Virus record (IMG/VR): IMGVR_UViG_3300046820_000903 | Coordinates: 1 to 64,000 of that record | Direction: 5' to 3' (one strand) | Length of the DNA stretch: 64,000 nucleotides | Source of the DNA: a virus | In this document: in pieces, positions 17,347 to 25,035 of the stretch | Position numbering within the stretch: position 1 is the first letter of the stretch | Layout of the letters: each line of letters starts with the position of its first letter | The notes under the pieces: generated by a model | Databases searched by the model: none | Told to the model about the DNA's origin: nothing | What the model saw: only the letters and a program-made list of their open reading frames with translations | Program-made: the position numbers and the translations under genes

Positions 17347-18567
17347 TTAATGACGGCTATGTTGTTTATGAGGAGCATAGTTAGCAGTAATACCAAACGG
17401 TGCTGTAATGTCATCACTGCCATGTACAACAAACAGCGTGTCGCAATAGTCTGGGTCGCCCCAGCTACCAAACGGATAGCCGTCTGTAAACACTACCAAC
17501 TGGTGAGGTTGAACATCATTCTGCTTCATCCATTGCCAGATGCAAGTAAAGTCTGTACCACCACCACCGGTAACCTCATACTCTGCCATGCTTCGACCAT
17601 CGTCGCCAGTAAATGTGTCTTCATTATAAATGTCAGTGTCAAATGTTACAACACGAACTTTATAAGAAGTAAACTGATCCAACGCACCTTGTACCATGCC
17701 CAAGAAGTCCATCAACATGCCTTCGTCAATAGAACCAGATGCGTCCAGTGCTACAACAATGTCAAGTTCCTCACCAGGCAATTGTCCTGGCAGTACTGCA
17801 CCAGTATGCCAAGCTTTGCGGTTAGGACGCATCCATGTGTAGTCGCTTTTAACAGAGCCACTGAACTGGATACGCAACAGGTCCTTCAAGTCCATTACAG
17901 GAGCAGTAATGTCTTTTACCAGGCGTTGAATAGCGGCCGGTGTGTTACCTGCACCTGCATTCTTGGCGGCTTGAATAACTGCCTCACGCCACTCATCGCG
18001 CAGAGCTTTGCGTTCTTCTTCTGACAGTTTCTTGAACTTAGGCTTGCCTTTACCGTCTTTACCTGGCTTGCCCTCGCCATCACCGTCTTCGCCTTCCTCG
18101 CCATCGCCTTCCATGTCCAGGTGATCGTCAAGCGTCATTTGTATAACTGTGGCATTGGCCATTAAGTCATCATATACTTCGTCGGCAGTCTTGCCTTCAT
18201 ACTTACGGTCTGCCAAGATTGGTACTGTGGTAATTGCGGTACCAACACCTTCGCGGATTAGCATGTTGTTGATAACATAGTCACCTGCCATGTTCCAAAT
18301 TTGTGGCTCACGGTCTCCGCGGCGTGTCATGTGATCAAAGATAATGTGTCCAAGTTCGTGACCAAAGCCAAAAATCATTTCACCATCTGACAACTTGCTA
18401 ACGAACTCCGAATTGTAGTAAAACTTGCGACCGTCTGTTGCAATAGTCTTGCACCATTCAACTTCTTCCAACTTTAGACGTGTCGCCAAAGGACCCCAGA
18501 AGGGATACTTCAAAAGCATAGCAACACGGCTTTTAACTAGTTTATCACGAGCAGGCAATTTAGACAT
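17347..18567 (-). CDS. VWA-domain metallopeptidase-like protein (DUF2201 type)
   Basis: The 406-residue protein combines an N-terminal zinc peptidase-like domain with His70-Glu-Leu-Gly-His74, an acidic Gly-rich linker (about 150-175), and a C-terminal von Willebrand A-like domain starting at Asp275-Ala-Ser-Gly-Ser (MIDAS-type). This order fits the DUF2201/VWA-like family, which usually pairs with MoxR ATPases as here (18933). ATG 18567 follows AGGAGCCACC, and a strong promoter lies at 18602-18630. A chaperone or protein-remodelling role is known for MoxR-VWA pairs; the phage target is unknown. Confidence 0.85.
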   Translation of the reverse strand: MSKLPARDKLVKSRVAMLLKYPFWGPLATRLKLEEVEWCKTIATDGRKFYYNSEFVSKLSDGEMIFGFGHELGHIIFDHMTRRGDREPQIWNMAGDYVINNMLIREGVGTAITTVPILADRKYEGKTADEVYDDLMANATVIQMTLDDHLDMEGDGEEGEDGDGEGKPGKDGKGKPKFKKLSEEERKALRDEWREAVIQAAKNAGAGNTPAAIQRLVKDITAPVMDLKDLLRIQFSGSVKSDYTWMRPNRKAWHTGAVLPGQLPGEELDIVVALDASGSIDEGMLMDFLGMVQGALDQFTSYKVRVVTFDTDIYNEDTFTGDDGRSMAEYEVTGGGGTDFTCIWQWMKQNDVQPHQLVVFTDGYPFGSWGDPDYCDTLFVVHGSDDITAPFGITANYAPHKQHSRH

Positions 18568-18601
18568 TTTAGGTGGCTCCTATTTGTTTCTGTATGTATC
18601 T

Positions 18602-18630
18602 ATTATACTATGTTCTTGGTTCCAGGTCAA
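18602..18630 (-). promoter_or_regulatory. Sigma-70-like promoter for the VWA gene
   Basis: The minus strand reads TTGACC, 17 bases, TATAAT. The -35 lies inside the 3' end of the upstream gene (18608-18958). The leader to ATG 18567 contains AGGAGCCACC, almost the same leader as moxR. Confidence 0.85.
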
Positions 18631-18958
18631 CCGTTTTTTCTTGTTTATTTTGTGGGCCTGATATATCCCAAATCATTGCTACTTGCGGGTCTCTAAACCA
18701 AATATTTTGCTTTGGTATAAAGTCCCAATCCAATCGCTTTAATCCTTGTTCCCTGGCCCATCTGGTAACTTCATTAATTGTGGCTCCTTTGGGATAAGTT
18801 CGGACGGACCAACTTTTCCTTTGTTCGCGGAGCCACTCGCTAACATCAGATGGGGTAGGGGGCTGGTCCGTCCAGACCTGGCGGGCTTCTGAGCCGTACA
18901 TTATTTCTAGTACGGCCCAGTCCCTTGACCTTTTATTCGTCTGTGAGTAAGTTGGCAT
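18608..18958 (-). CDS. Small unknown protein between moxR and VWA genes
   Basis: The 116-residue protein is rich in Trp, Arg and Gln with a Pro-rich stretch at 33-37 and is otherwise unrecognised. It overlaps the moxR 3' end by 26 bases, so it is translated from the moxR transcript. Its last codons encode the -35 of the VWA promoter. ATG 18958 has no good Shine-Dalgarno sequence; a later Met at residue 20 is the alternative start. A role with the MoxR/VWA pair is inferred from position only. Confidence 0.6.
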   Translation of the reverse strand: MPTYSQTNKRSRDWAVLEIMYGSEARQVWTDQPPTPSDVSEWLREQRKSWSVRTYPKGATINEVTRWAREQGLKRLDWDFIPKQNIWFRDPQVAMIWDISGPQNKQEKTVDLEPRT

Positions 18959-20033
18959 AGCGTTTGAAGAACTCTGGAAAGTTGGTCATTTTCTTACGAT
19001 CAAATACAACCTTATAGTTCTTCAATACAGTATGAGCACCCATAATAACCATCTCTGGTTCAAAGTTACTCATCATAAAGCTGAGCCAGTTATCTGCACT
19101 CTTGTTAAAGTCTTCCAACTTGCCGCTTCTCTTGCCATCTTCATAACGTGTACGAAGTTCGTAGCTTAGGCTGGTAACCAAAGCATAAGCGGCTGACACT
19201 TCCTTGCTCTTGAAGGTGGTAACTTTGCCTGACAGCACATCTGCTGGATCAGGTAAGTCTGCGGCATGCTTACGGTGTGCCATAAACTTAATTGCCATAC
19301 CTTCGCCAACCAAGCCTGCTACCATATCTGTGTTGGCAGAGTCGGGCATGTCGTCATCCAACATGTCGCTTACAAAACTCCAGGTGCGTGGAGTAGCAAA
19401 GGCACGGTCATGTTGTGTAGGATCAAAATTGTACAAGTCGCCTTTGAACTGTTTCAAGAAGCCCACCACGTGTGGATGGACTTCGTTCATAATAGCCCAT
19501 TGTTCCCAGTCTTCAAAGTCCACTCGGATCTCTAAGTGCATGAAGCGGTTAGCCAGTGGGCTAGGCATACGATATGTAACACCCTTATCACCCATTCGGT
19601 TACCTGCGGCAATTAGAACTACATTGCCTGGCAATGTGTATTGTCCAACCTTGCGGTTAAGAATAAGCTGGTAAGCCGCGGCCTGAACAGCAGGAGGGGC
19701 AGAGTTAAGTTCGTCTAAGAACAAGAATACAATGTCGTATTCTTTAGCAAAATCTGCACTAGGCAATTCTGAAGGGGTAGCCCACTTCATAGTGTTATCG
19801 CCTTGACTGTAGTAAGGGACACCTTTAATGTCCGTTGGATCCATAAGAGCCATACGCAGGTCGACAACAGCAGAGTTGGGCCACTCTGCGGCAACCTGGT
19901 TCACCATGTCGGACTTGCCAACACCAGGAGGACCCCAAACAAACACCGGGCGGCGTTTTGCAACGGCGCGGCGAAGAATAGGTTTACACTCGCTAATCTT
20001 AACGGTGCGTGTTTCGACTGTATTATTTCCCAT
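18933..20033 (-). CDS. MoxR-family AAA+ ATPase
   Basis: The 366-residue protein has Walker A Gly34-Pro-Pro-Gly-Val-Gly-Lys-Ser41 and Walker B Phe-Leu-Phe-Leu-Asp-Glu at 103-108, followed by the sensor regions of AAA+ proteins. MoxR ATPases work with VWA-domain partners to remodel or activate protein complexes; the partner is encoded 366 bases downstream. The start ATG 20033 follows AGGAGCCACC and one of the best promoters in the window (20069-20097). Confidence 0.9.
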   Translation of the reverse strand: MGNNTVETRTVKISECKPILRRAVAKRRPVFVWGPPGVGKSDMVNQVAAEWPNSAVVDLRMALMDPTDIKGVPYYSQGDNTMKWATPSELPSADFAKEYDIVFLFLDELNSAPPAVQAAAYQLILNRKVGQYTLPGNVVLIAAGNRMGDKGVTYRMPSPLANRFMHLEIRVDFEDWEQWAIMNEVHPHVVGFLKQFKGDLYNFDPTQHDRAFATPRTWSFVSDMLDDDMPDSANTDMVAGLVGEGMAIKFMAHRKHAADLPDPADVLSGKVTTFKSKEVSAAYALVTSLSYELRTRYEDGKRSGKLEDFNKSADNWLSFMMSNFEPEMVIMGAHTVLKNYKVVFDRKKMTNFPEFFKRYANLLTDE

Positions 20034-20068
20034 TTGGTGGCTCCTACTTAGGGTGTGTTAAAAATTTA

Positions 20069-20097
20069 ATTATAGCAAAGAATGAGGTATTTGTCAA
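20069..20097 (-). promoter_or_regulatory. Consensus sigma-70-like promoter for moxR
   Basis: The minus strand reads TTGACA, exactly 17 bases, TATAAT: a perfect match to the bacterial housekeeping consensus at optimum spacing. The leader to ATG 20033 is about 30 bases and contains GTAGGAG. Confidence 0.92.
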
Positions 20098-20115
20098 TAC
20101 CCCATTCCGTTGTAT

Positions 20116-20484
20116 TTAGGCAACTGCTTTTGGCAACTCGCGGCCTTCGGGCATAACTTGAGCGATAAACTCGCTTGAGTCAATTTGCTCTTTAGTCATT
20201 GGCTCTGGCAGTTCTACAAATTTAACATCTGTACAACCAGCACGGACCAAGGTACGAGTACGGCGCTTGTCGTTAGTGTAGCGAAAGGCACCACGACCCT
20301 TTTTGTCAACAGCATATCCAACGTGGGTGAAAGTTTCACCAGCGATAACTTCTGCAATAGCGGCTTCAACGACAGCAGGTGCTACTACAGGAGCGGCAAC
20401 TACCATTTCCATGACACCAGCGGCACGAGCACGAGCGGCACGTTTACGAATAGCGTCGGGGGTTTGCGAAAGAACTTTAGACAT
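20116..20484 (-). CDS. Small Ala-rich protein with conserved-looking core, unknown
   Basis: The 122-residue product begins with a basic, Ala/Arg-rich helix (about 10-25), followed by an Ala/Val/Pro-rich stretch (26-45) and a compact mixed domain (about 50-120). ATG 20484 has TTGGAG upstream and its own promoter at 20544-20572. The basic N-terminus suggests nucleic acid contact, but nothing specific is recognised. A CCTAAATA sequence overlaps its stop codon. Confidence 0.65.
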   Translation of the reverse strand: MSKVLSQTPDAIRKRAARARAAGVMEMVVAAPVVAPAVVEAAIAEVIAGETFTHVGYAVDKKGRGAFRYTNDKRRTRTLVRAGCTDVKFVELPEPMTKEQIDSSEFIAQVMPEGRELPKAVA

Positions 20485-20543
20485 ATAAAAACTCCAATTT
20501 GTTTGTTGAGTGTGTTATTGCAGAACCGTTCCGCAATAGTGTT

Positions 20544-20572
20544 ACTATACTACAGACCCAGATCCTTGTCAA
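20544..20572 (-). promoter_or_regulatory. Sigma-70-like promoter
   Basis: The minus strand reads TTGACA, 17 bases, TATAGT. It is embedded in the last codons of the 54-residue gene at 20550-20714 and drives the gene ending at 20116 through a leader of about 50 bases containing GGAG. Confidence 0.85.
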
Positions 20573-20714
20573 CCTGTTTTTGGTTCTTTGCGTGTCGTTT
20601 ATATGCAACACGACTCTGCTCAACCTTACCTTTAAAAGGGGTATTTGCAGAGTACAGTTCCACACAACGGCGCTTTGAACGCTCAAGTTTGATTGTGATA
20701 GTAGTCCGTTTCAT
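20550..20714 (-). CDS. 54-residue basic protein
   Basis: This short frame runs from ATG at 20714-20712 to TAG at 20552-20550. The product starts Met-Lys-Arg-Thr-Thr, is strongly basic (about 15 Lys/Arg), has no membrane segment and is not recognised. Support comes from the perfectly spaced promoter just upstream (20724-20752), whose -10 ends nine bases before the ATG. There is no Shine-Dalgarno sequence, so translation would be nearly leaderless. A longer frame on the same strand (20477-20686) lacks such signals. Confidence 0.6.
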   Translation of the reverse strand: MKRTTITIKLERSKRRCVELYSANTPFKGKVEQSRVAYKRHAKNQKQVDKDLGL

Positions 20715-20723
20715 AGTGTTACT

Positions 20724-20752
20724 ATTATATGTGTTTTAGAGCCAAGAGTCAA
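20724..20752 (-). promoter_or_regulatory. Sigma-70-like promoter for the 54-residue gene
   Basis: The minus strand reads TTGACT, 17 bases, TATAAT, then nine bases to the ATG at 20714. The predicted transcript has a leader of only two or three bases. Confidence 0.85.
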
Positions 20753-20797
20753 CCGGTTTTTGCACTTTTTTGACTCTTTTTTGTTGTTTTTTGCAAC

Positions 20798-20818
20798 TCT
20801 GCTTAAAAAATAAGCAGA
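20798..20818. repeat. Perfect 8-bp inverted repeat in divergent intergenic region
   Basis: TCTGCTTA (20798-20805) and TAAGCAGA (20811-20818) flank AAAAA. It lies in the 131-bp gap between the minus-strand small gene and the plus-strand gene at 20852. The near-palindrome AGTAC-TTT-GTACT follows at 20821-20833. No T-run follows on the plus strand, so an operator or transcript-end hairpin is as likely as a terminator. Confidence 0.6.
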
Positions 20819-20838
20819 TTAGTACTTTGTACTACTTT

Positions 20839-20846
20839 GCTAAATA
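20839..20846 (+). promoter_or_regulatory. T4-type late promoter GCTAAATA, five bases before ATG
   Basis: TAAATA ends at 20846; five bases (tggtt) separate it from ATG 20852. T4 late promoters have their last A at -6, so +1 would be the A of ATG. An ATG overlaps the box at 20846, but transcription from this box would begin downstream of it. Confidence 0.6.
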
Positions 20847-20851
20847 TGGTT

Positions 20852-21550
20852 ATGAATCCACGCCAAATTTTATCAGCCGCTTTTACAGCAAACGGAGGTA
20901 TTGCTGACTTTAGACCTCAATCAAATGCACTTGTTCCATTGGTGCTACCTGCGCCAGTTGGCACTTCAAACTTTTGGGTCAAGGGTCATAGCTTTCAGCT
21001 CAGTGAACGTGTTTGGCAAAACAACAATTCTGTTAAAGTAGTTGGGTTGGTATTCCATTGGTTCCTTGCACAAGATACAGGTGTTGAAACATCTTTAGCA
21101 AATAAAATTAATCCGTTGCTTGCATCTGAAGTCTACTATTTTAGAACCACTGACATGGCATGGATGGGCACGGCAGTGACGCAACTATATCCAACTATTG
21201 GTTCATTTTTAAGAATTCCAGATCTTACACAAAATCTTACATTTTGGATTAAAAACGATACACCAGTTGCCGCCCCAGAGGTTAGTAATGTTGACCAAAG
21301 CTTTTACTGTTCAGTGAGAGCAGGCAAGCCACTACTTACTGCTCCTAGCATCATGAATTCCAACTCAGCAACTATGTCAGATCGTGTAATTGCTTCGAAG
21401 ATACCTTTGAACATCAGTTGGAGAACAGAAGGTACTAAGTTAAAGTTTGGTTCAACTGGATTAAACTTTAGAATTGAAACGTTAAACAGCAGAATAGATC
21501 AAGTTGAAGTAAAGCTCGGCAGTACAAACACAGCACTTGTTAGAATTTAA
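20852..21550 (+). CDS. Isolated plus-strand gene, probable virion protein
   Basis: From ATG 20852 the product has 232 residues; in-frame ATG 20846 and TTG 20837 lie further upstream. The sequence is Asn/Thr/Ser-rich and strongly beta-forming, with no catalytic motif, as in phage structural proteins. It is the only plus-strand gene between 12.4 kb and the end of the window and is preceded by a late box rather than a sigma-70 promoter. Its stop overlaps that of the converging gene by four bases. Confidence 0.6.
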   Translation: MNPRQILSAAFTANGGIADFRPQSNALVPLVLPAPVGTSNFWVKGHSFQLSERVWQNNNSVKVVGLVFHWFLAQDTGVETSLANKINPLLASEVYYFRTTDMAWMGTAVTQLYPTIGSFLRIPDLTQNLTFWIKNDTPVAAPEVSNVDQSFYCSVRAGKPLLTAPSIMNSNSATMSDRVIASKIPLNISWRTEGTKLKFGSTGLNFRIETLNSRIDQVEVKLGSTNTALVRI

Positions 21551-21930
21551 CTTTTGCGTTGAATAGACCTGCGTAACCCATCAAGCCATAGCAAGATATC
21601 ATCGTTTACTAAACGTATTTCTATGGCATCGTTTTCCCCAAAAATACGGAAGTAACCTGCTCCGTGGTAGTAAGGCCAATCTAAGTGTTGCTCGAGACCA
21701 ATCAAATGCCCAGGCTTTGGACTCCAACCAGGAGGCATTTGATAAGACCAATATCGAAAGTGTGGTTTCATTAGTTCCCAACCAAAAGCAGTTAAGCGCA
21801 AACCTTTTTGCCGTCCTGGCTGGTAGTTTTTAAACACCGTGTATGGTGTTATTTTTGTTGCCTCCCATATATGAGGCACAGGATACTGAGCTAGGTACTC
21901 AGTTATCTTTAAAGCTAGTTCCTGACTCAT
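21547..21930 (-). CDS. Unknown phage protein
   Basis: I take ATG 21930 as start (127 residues), with AAGG upstream; an in-frame TTG at 21957 has no ribosome-binding site. The protein has a helical N-terminus and a Trp/Tyr/His-rich middle, and ends in a helix-rich basic tail. No family is recognised. It overlaps the upstream gene by 32 bases, so it is co-transcribed with it. Confidence 0.6.
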   Translation of the reverse strand: MSQELALKITEYLAQYPVPHIWEATKITPYTVFKNYQPGRQKGLRLTAFGWELMKPHFRYWSYQMPPGWSPKPGHLIGLEQHLDWPYYHGAGYFRIFGENDAIEIRLVNDDILLWLDGLRRSIQRKS

Positions 21931-22210
21931 TGATTTTGCGACCTTGTTTGAGTTCAACTACACTAAAATCTGTAGTTTTAAACATTTTGTTCAAACGGTC
22001 AGACAAGTTAAATGCATGTCCGGGGTTAGAAAAACTTACCTTTTTATATTTTGGCCCTGGGTACGAAACCAAGCTATTCAGGGTACGTAAGTTAATAGGT
22101 TTGTCTTTATAGAATACGGCATATATAGCGTCAGCCGCGAGCACCTCTTCACTTTTATACGTGCGAGGGTTTGTATTTGTTAGTATTATTGTTGGCTTAG
22201 GTCTGCTCAT
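21899..22210 (-). CDS. Small basic protein, leaderless late gene
   Basis: ATG 22210 gives 103 residues; the frame also contains an upstream TTG at 22225. The protein is basic and rich in Lys, Asn, Ser and Thr, without a recognised motif. GCTAAATA at 22216-22223 ends exactly five bases before this ATG and no Shine-Dalgarno sequence is present, which favours the ATG and a leaderless late mRNA. Confidence 0.6.
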   Translation of the reverse strand: MSRPKPTIILTNTNPRTYKSEEVLAADAIYAVFYKDKPINLRTLNSLVSYPGPKYKKVSFSNPGHAFNLSDRLNKMFKTTDFSVVELKQGRKINESGTSFKDN

Positions 22211-22215
22211 GCACT

Positions 22216-22223
22216 TATTTAGC
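22216..22223 (-). promoter_or_regulatory. T4-type late promoter GCTAAATA, five bases before ATG
   Basis: The minus strand reads GCTAAATA-agtgc-ATG. Box and spacing match the plus-strand case at 20839. GCACTT and AAGTGC flank the box as a 6-bp inverted repeat. Confidence 0.6.
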
Positions 22224-22258
22224 AAAAGTGCGTATTTAATGGACCTATTAACTACAGC

Positions 22259-22612
22259 TTAAATTGTTGTTTTGGTAGAATGAATAGTCTTTAGCTTACT
22301 GCCGTATGCTACTACACAGCTAATTTCACGATTTTTATTGTCTGTTAGTACAAGAGTCCATTCTCTAGTTTCTCTATTTGCCCAAAAAGACATCACAAAC
22401 AGATCATCAACTACGCCAGTGGCAATGATATCTTCATTATTGGCATTTAAAGTTGCTCCTACTTCTATGCTAGGGCCGCAAGTCCATTTGCTATCAACTA
22501 CAACACTTGCGGCCAACACTGGGATACACTTTGCTATAAGATATAGCAATAATCCAAATATGGCAATTTTAGTTATAAGTGGCCGCCAGCCATTGAGTAT
22601 GTTGTTGAGCAT
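22259..22612 (-). CDS. Exported or membrane-anchored small protein
   Basis: From ATG 22612 the product has 117 residues. A basic start is followed by a hydrophobic stretch (about 14-34) that ends in Val-Leu-Ala-Ala-Ser, a plausible signal-peptidase site. The remainder is a soluble beta-rich domain with two cysteines, which could form a disulphide outside the cytoplasm. It overlaps the exonuclease gene by 44 bases. The function is unknown; a periplasmic role such as superinfection exclusion is possible. Confidence 0.6.
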   Translation of the reverse strand: MLNNILNGWRPLITKIAIFGLLLYLIAKCIPVLAASVVVDSKWTCGPSIEVGATLNANNEDIIATGVVDDLFVMSFWANRETREWTLVLTDNKNREISCVVAYGSKLKTIHSTKTTI

Positions 22613-23552
22613 TATCTGAAGCCTTCTGTAATCCATACTTACCACAGAACTTCATAAAATGTGGTCCTACAGAGGGATTACGTTCTTTCTGTACAGCTTC
22701 GGCAATGGTTTGATCGAGGATAGCTTTAATATTGTCGGGTTGTGCTGTTAAGTCAATAATAGCTTTGTTGCGCTCGTAATCATCTCTAACCAAATGTTCG
22801 ACACCTTCGTGGTCGGACCAACGTTGCAACATTAGATTGTTCCACATGAATCCGCGGTTGTTTCTGTCGGCAAAGGCCTCACGGAGACCAACCTTATTCT
22901 TTGTCCCCTTCTCACGTACTCCCGGATACGCAGAGAAGACATTGTCGGAGGTGTCGCCACGCATACACTTCTCAAAGAGTAGCCATTGTGGGTCTGGTGC
23001 GGCTTTGATTTCACCAGTCTTTTTATCTTTAATAGGCTTACGCTTGTCATCAAAGTATCCTTCATGTGTAGTTAATACGCCCGAGATACCATTGAACAAT
23101 TGAACATTAGGTGCAATGAGTTGTTCAAAGTCTGTGTCGCTTGAAACGATAATGTGGTTATCGCTTGGATGCAATTGGATCCAGCGAGCAATGAAGTCAT
23201 CGGCTTCGCATACAGGATTGCGTAGTACTGTTACGTTAGTCTTAGTGCTAATGTACTCGTAGAACTTGTCAAAGCTTTCCCAAAACAGCTTTTCTTCTTC
23301 TGCCTCTGCGGTAGTATGTTTAGCACGACCTTCTGCACGATTGGCTTTATAAGGAAGATAGACATCTTTGCGCCAGCTACGACCTTCAAAGCAGAACACA
23401 ACATGTTTGCCCTGACGATCTCTCCACTCACGTAGAACAGATGCAAGAATAATGTGATAGCTCATGGCCACACGTTCTTCTGGATCACCAGTACGGATCA
23501 CGTGCCGTGCGCGAAAGAATAGATTAGCGGCGTCAACGATTAGATAGCTCAT
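22569..23552 (-). CDS. rnh: FEN-type 5'-3' exonuclease, T4 Rnh-like
   Basis: The 327-residue protein has the acidic motifs of the 5' nuclease family: Asp-Ala-Ala-Asn near the N-terminus, Arg/Lys-rich Tyr-Lys-Ala-Asn-Arg, Cys-Glu-Ala-Asp-Asp, Ser-Ser-Asp-Thr-Asp-Phe and Gly-Asp-Thr-Ser-Asp-Asn. Length and motif order match T4 Rnh, which removes RNA primers from lagging strands. The promoter -10 ends six bases before ATG 23552, predicting a leaderless early mRNA. Confidence 0.88.
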   Translation of the reverse strand: MSYLIVDAANLFFRARHVIRTGDPEERVAMSYHIILASVLREWRDRQGKHVVFCFEGRSWRKDVYLPYKANRAEGRAKHTTAEAEEEKLFWESFDKFYEYISTKTNVTVLRNPVCEADDFIARWIQLHPSDNHIIVSSDTDFEQLIAPNVQLFNGISGVLTTHEGYFDDKRKPIKDKKTGEIKAAPDPQWLLFEKCMRGDTSDNVFSAYPGVREKGTKNKVGLREAFADRNNRGFMWNNLMLQRWSDHEGVEHLVRDDYERNKAIIDLTAQPDNIKAILDQTIAEAVQKERNPSVGPHFMKFCGKYGLQKASDNAQQHTQWLAATYN

Positions 23553-23558
23553 GTGTGT

Positions 23559-23587
23559 ATTGTAGCAAGAGCTACTAGAAAAGTCAA
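23559..23587 (-). promoter_or_regulatory. Sigma-70-like promoter for rnh, leaderless geometry
   Basis: The minus strand reads TTGACT, 17 bases, TACAAT, then six bases (acacac) and ATG. With standard spacing (-10 hexamer at -12 to -7), +1 is the A of the start codon. The -35 overlaps the stop region of the upstream gene. Confidence 0.85.
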
Positions 23588-23907
23588 GCCTGATTACGAG
23601 TTTTATTGTTTGTTGCCATTCGGCCCGCTTCGGCTATAAATGAGCCATCTGCCATCCCATCCATACCAACATTACGGCAGAGTTCGGTGAACCAACCATC
23701 AACGATTTCTTCTGGTGTAGCACCTCTAAAACCATTTTCTCTTAGGAACAGCACAAAGGCAGGATTCCATTCAAGTTCGAAATAACCTTGCTTTGGATTA
23801 TTAGGATCAACATGTGCGGCAATAACATTAACCCATGGGTCTGGATTATCCTTCATTGACTTTGCAGTTGGTTTACGTTTGAATAGATTCTTAATATAGG
23901 TTAGCAT
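23584..23907 (-). CDS. Conserved small phage protein, unknown
   Basis: The 107-residue protein starts with a basic amphipathic helix (1-15) and has an Asp-Pro-Trp-Val strand and a Phe-Glu-Leu-Glu-Trp-Asn strand. The pattern is one I associate with conserved hypothetical proteins of marine T4-like phages. An AATAAGTA box ends five bases before ATG 23907, and no Shine-Dalgarno sequence is visible. The function is unknown. Confidence 0.65.
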   Translation of the reverse strand: MLTYIKNLFKRKPTAKSMKDNPDPWVNVIAAHVDPNNPKQGYFELEWNPAFVLFLRENGFRGATPEEIVDGWFTELCRNVGMDGMADGSFIAEAGRMATNNKTRNQA

Positions 23908-23912
23908 ATGAA

Positions 23913-23920
23913 TACTTATT
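23913..23920 (-). promoter_or_regulatory. Late-type box AATAAGTA, five bases before ATG
   Basis: The minus strand reads AATAAGTA-ttcat-ATG. Six of eight positions match TATAAATA, and the five-base spacing equals that of the stronger boxes at 54072 and 55393. Confidence 0.5.
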
Positions 23921-23943
23921 TTGAGAAGTTACCGGTAAACAGC

Positions 23944-24855
23944 CTAATTTGCTTTTAAGTCAAGGAAGTTATCCCACTTATATGCCTTATGAAAGAAAAA
24001 GTTAAAATACTTTTGTGGAACAGCGTGTGAATACGAACCATTTCCACGAAGACCTCTGTCCATTACTTTAGTAAACATGAACTCGTCTTTGAACTGTTTT
24101 TGCATTAATGCAACTTTATTTGTTGAAAATGCCACTGGTAAAAAGTTGGTAGTATCAATGATCCATTGAAACAGCGCCATACCTCTAGGATGTTTAGGAT
24201 AAATGTCATCCATTACAATTATAGCGTTGTCATTTATGTAGTTGGTAGTAAGGTCTTGAAAAATTTCTTGATTCTCTTCAAACGAATCAGCGGCAAGATC
24301 AAACATCACCAAATCAAATTTTCTCTGACCTGGAATGCTCTTTAGGCTAACGTACATTTCTCTATGAGGTGGATTGTCTATTTTGTAAAAGGTTGTAAAC
24401 TTCTGCCAAAAAATAACAAACTCTTCTACAGTTGACGGCGGAACACAATATTTGCCGTGTACTTCAAACATTTGTTGCTTCTCGGGATTAATGTTTTCCA
24501 GCTTCCATGTGTCTAGATGAAATTTCTTTAAGAACTTTCCTGAAAACATATCATGTCCTCTAATGAAATTTGCAAGTTCTTTTACATAGGTGCAGTTATC
24601 TATTAGAGTCCAATTGAATTTTTTATTGTCTCCGTATAGTGTATGCAATTGTTCTGTTAAGATAGGAAGCATACCAAAATAGCTACCAAGGTCAAGTATA
24701 TGTTTTGGATTGTGAGCTTCCATGAGAAGTGCAAAAAATACACAATCGGGATAGTGAAAGTTTAATGCAATATCTGGTTCATATAATGAACTACGATCTA
24801 TCGTTTTGAAGCCTTGCCATATAAAGTTTTCTGTAATTCGAGGTATGTTTAGCAT
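23944..24855 (-). CDS. Class I SAM-dependent methyltransferase-like protein
   Basis: The 303-residue protein contains Leu-Asp-Leu-Gly-Ser-Tyr-Phe-Gly at 54-61 (SAM motif I), and later Phe-Asp-Leu-Val-Met-Phe-Asp and Ile-Val-Met-Asp-Asp, typical of Rossmann methyltransferases acting on small molecules or sugars. The last 60 residues are aromatic and basic. Its start codon overlaps the stop of the small gene upstream by one base. The substrate is unknown. Confidence 0.7.
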   Translation of the reverse strand: MLNIPRITENFIWQGFKTIDRSSLYEPDIALNFHYPDCVFFALLMEAHNPKHILDLGSYFGMLPILTEQLHTLYGDNKKFNWTLIDNCTYVKELANFIRGHDMFSGKFLKKFHLDTWKLENINPEKQQMFEVHGKYCVPPSTVEEFVIFWQKFTTFYKIDNPPHREMYVSLKSIPGQRKFDLVMFDLAADSFEENQEIFQDLTTNYINDNAIIVMDDIYPKHPRGMALFQWIIDTTNFLPVAFSTNKVALMQKQFKDEFMFTKVMDRGLRGNGSYSHAVPQKYFNFFFHKAYKWDNFLDLKAN

Positions 24856-25031
24856 TAAAAAAATCTGTTTTCGCGCTTTTTAATCTCGATTAAGACATTA
24901 TCTCTCCATTCATTGGATTCTCTATACCAGTTGTCTTTTTCATCAAGTGTGCGTGAACAACCGATGCAGAAATCTTTTTCATCTATAACGCAAATGCCCT
25001 GGCAGGGGTTTGATTCATTTGCGTGTTCCAT
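24855..25031 (-). CDS. DUF1289-like small cysteine protein
   Basis: The 58-residue product carries Asn-Pro-Cys-x3-Cys and Cys-x2-Cys-x-Arg (Phe-Cys-Ile-Gly-Cys-Ser-Arg), the DUF1289 signature of small putative metal-binding proteins. I place the start at ATG 25031 because AAGG lies eight bases upstream and it follows the previous stop without overlap; upstream in-frame Mets would run far into the preceding gene. Length then fits the family. Confidence 0.75.
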   Translation of the reverse strand: MEHANESNPCQGICVIDEKDFCIGCSRTLDEKDNWYRESNEWRDNVLIEIKKRENRFF

Positions 25032-25035
25032 CGTA

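Noticed and set aside
20113-20120. CCTAAATA on the minus strand upstream of moxR.
   Set aside because: The TAA is the stop codon of the preceding gene, so the match may be constrained by that; moxR already has a perfect sigma-70-like promoter. Not listed as a separate feature.
20477-20686. A 69-residue minus-strand frame overlapping the small basic gene.
   Set aside because: It has no ribosome-binding site or promoter match; the frame from 20714 sits right behind a consensus promoter and has more gene-like composition.
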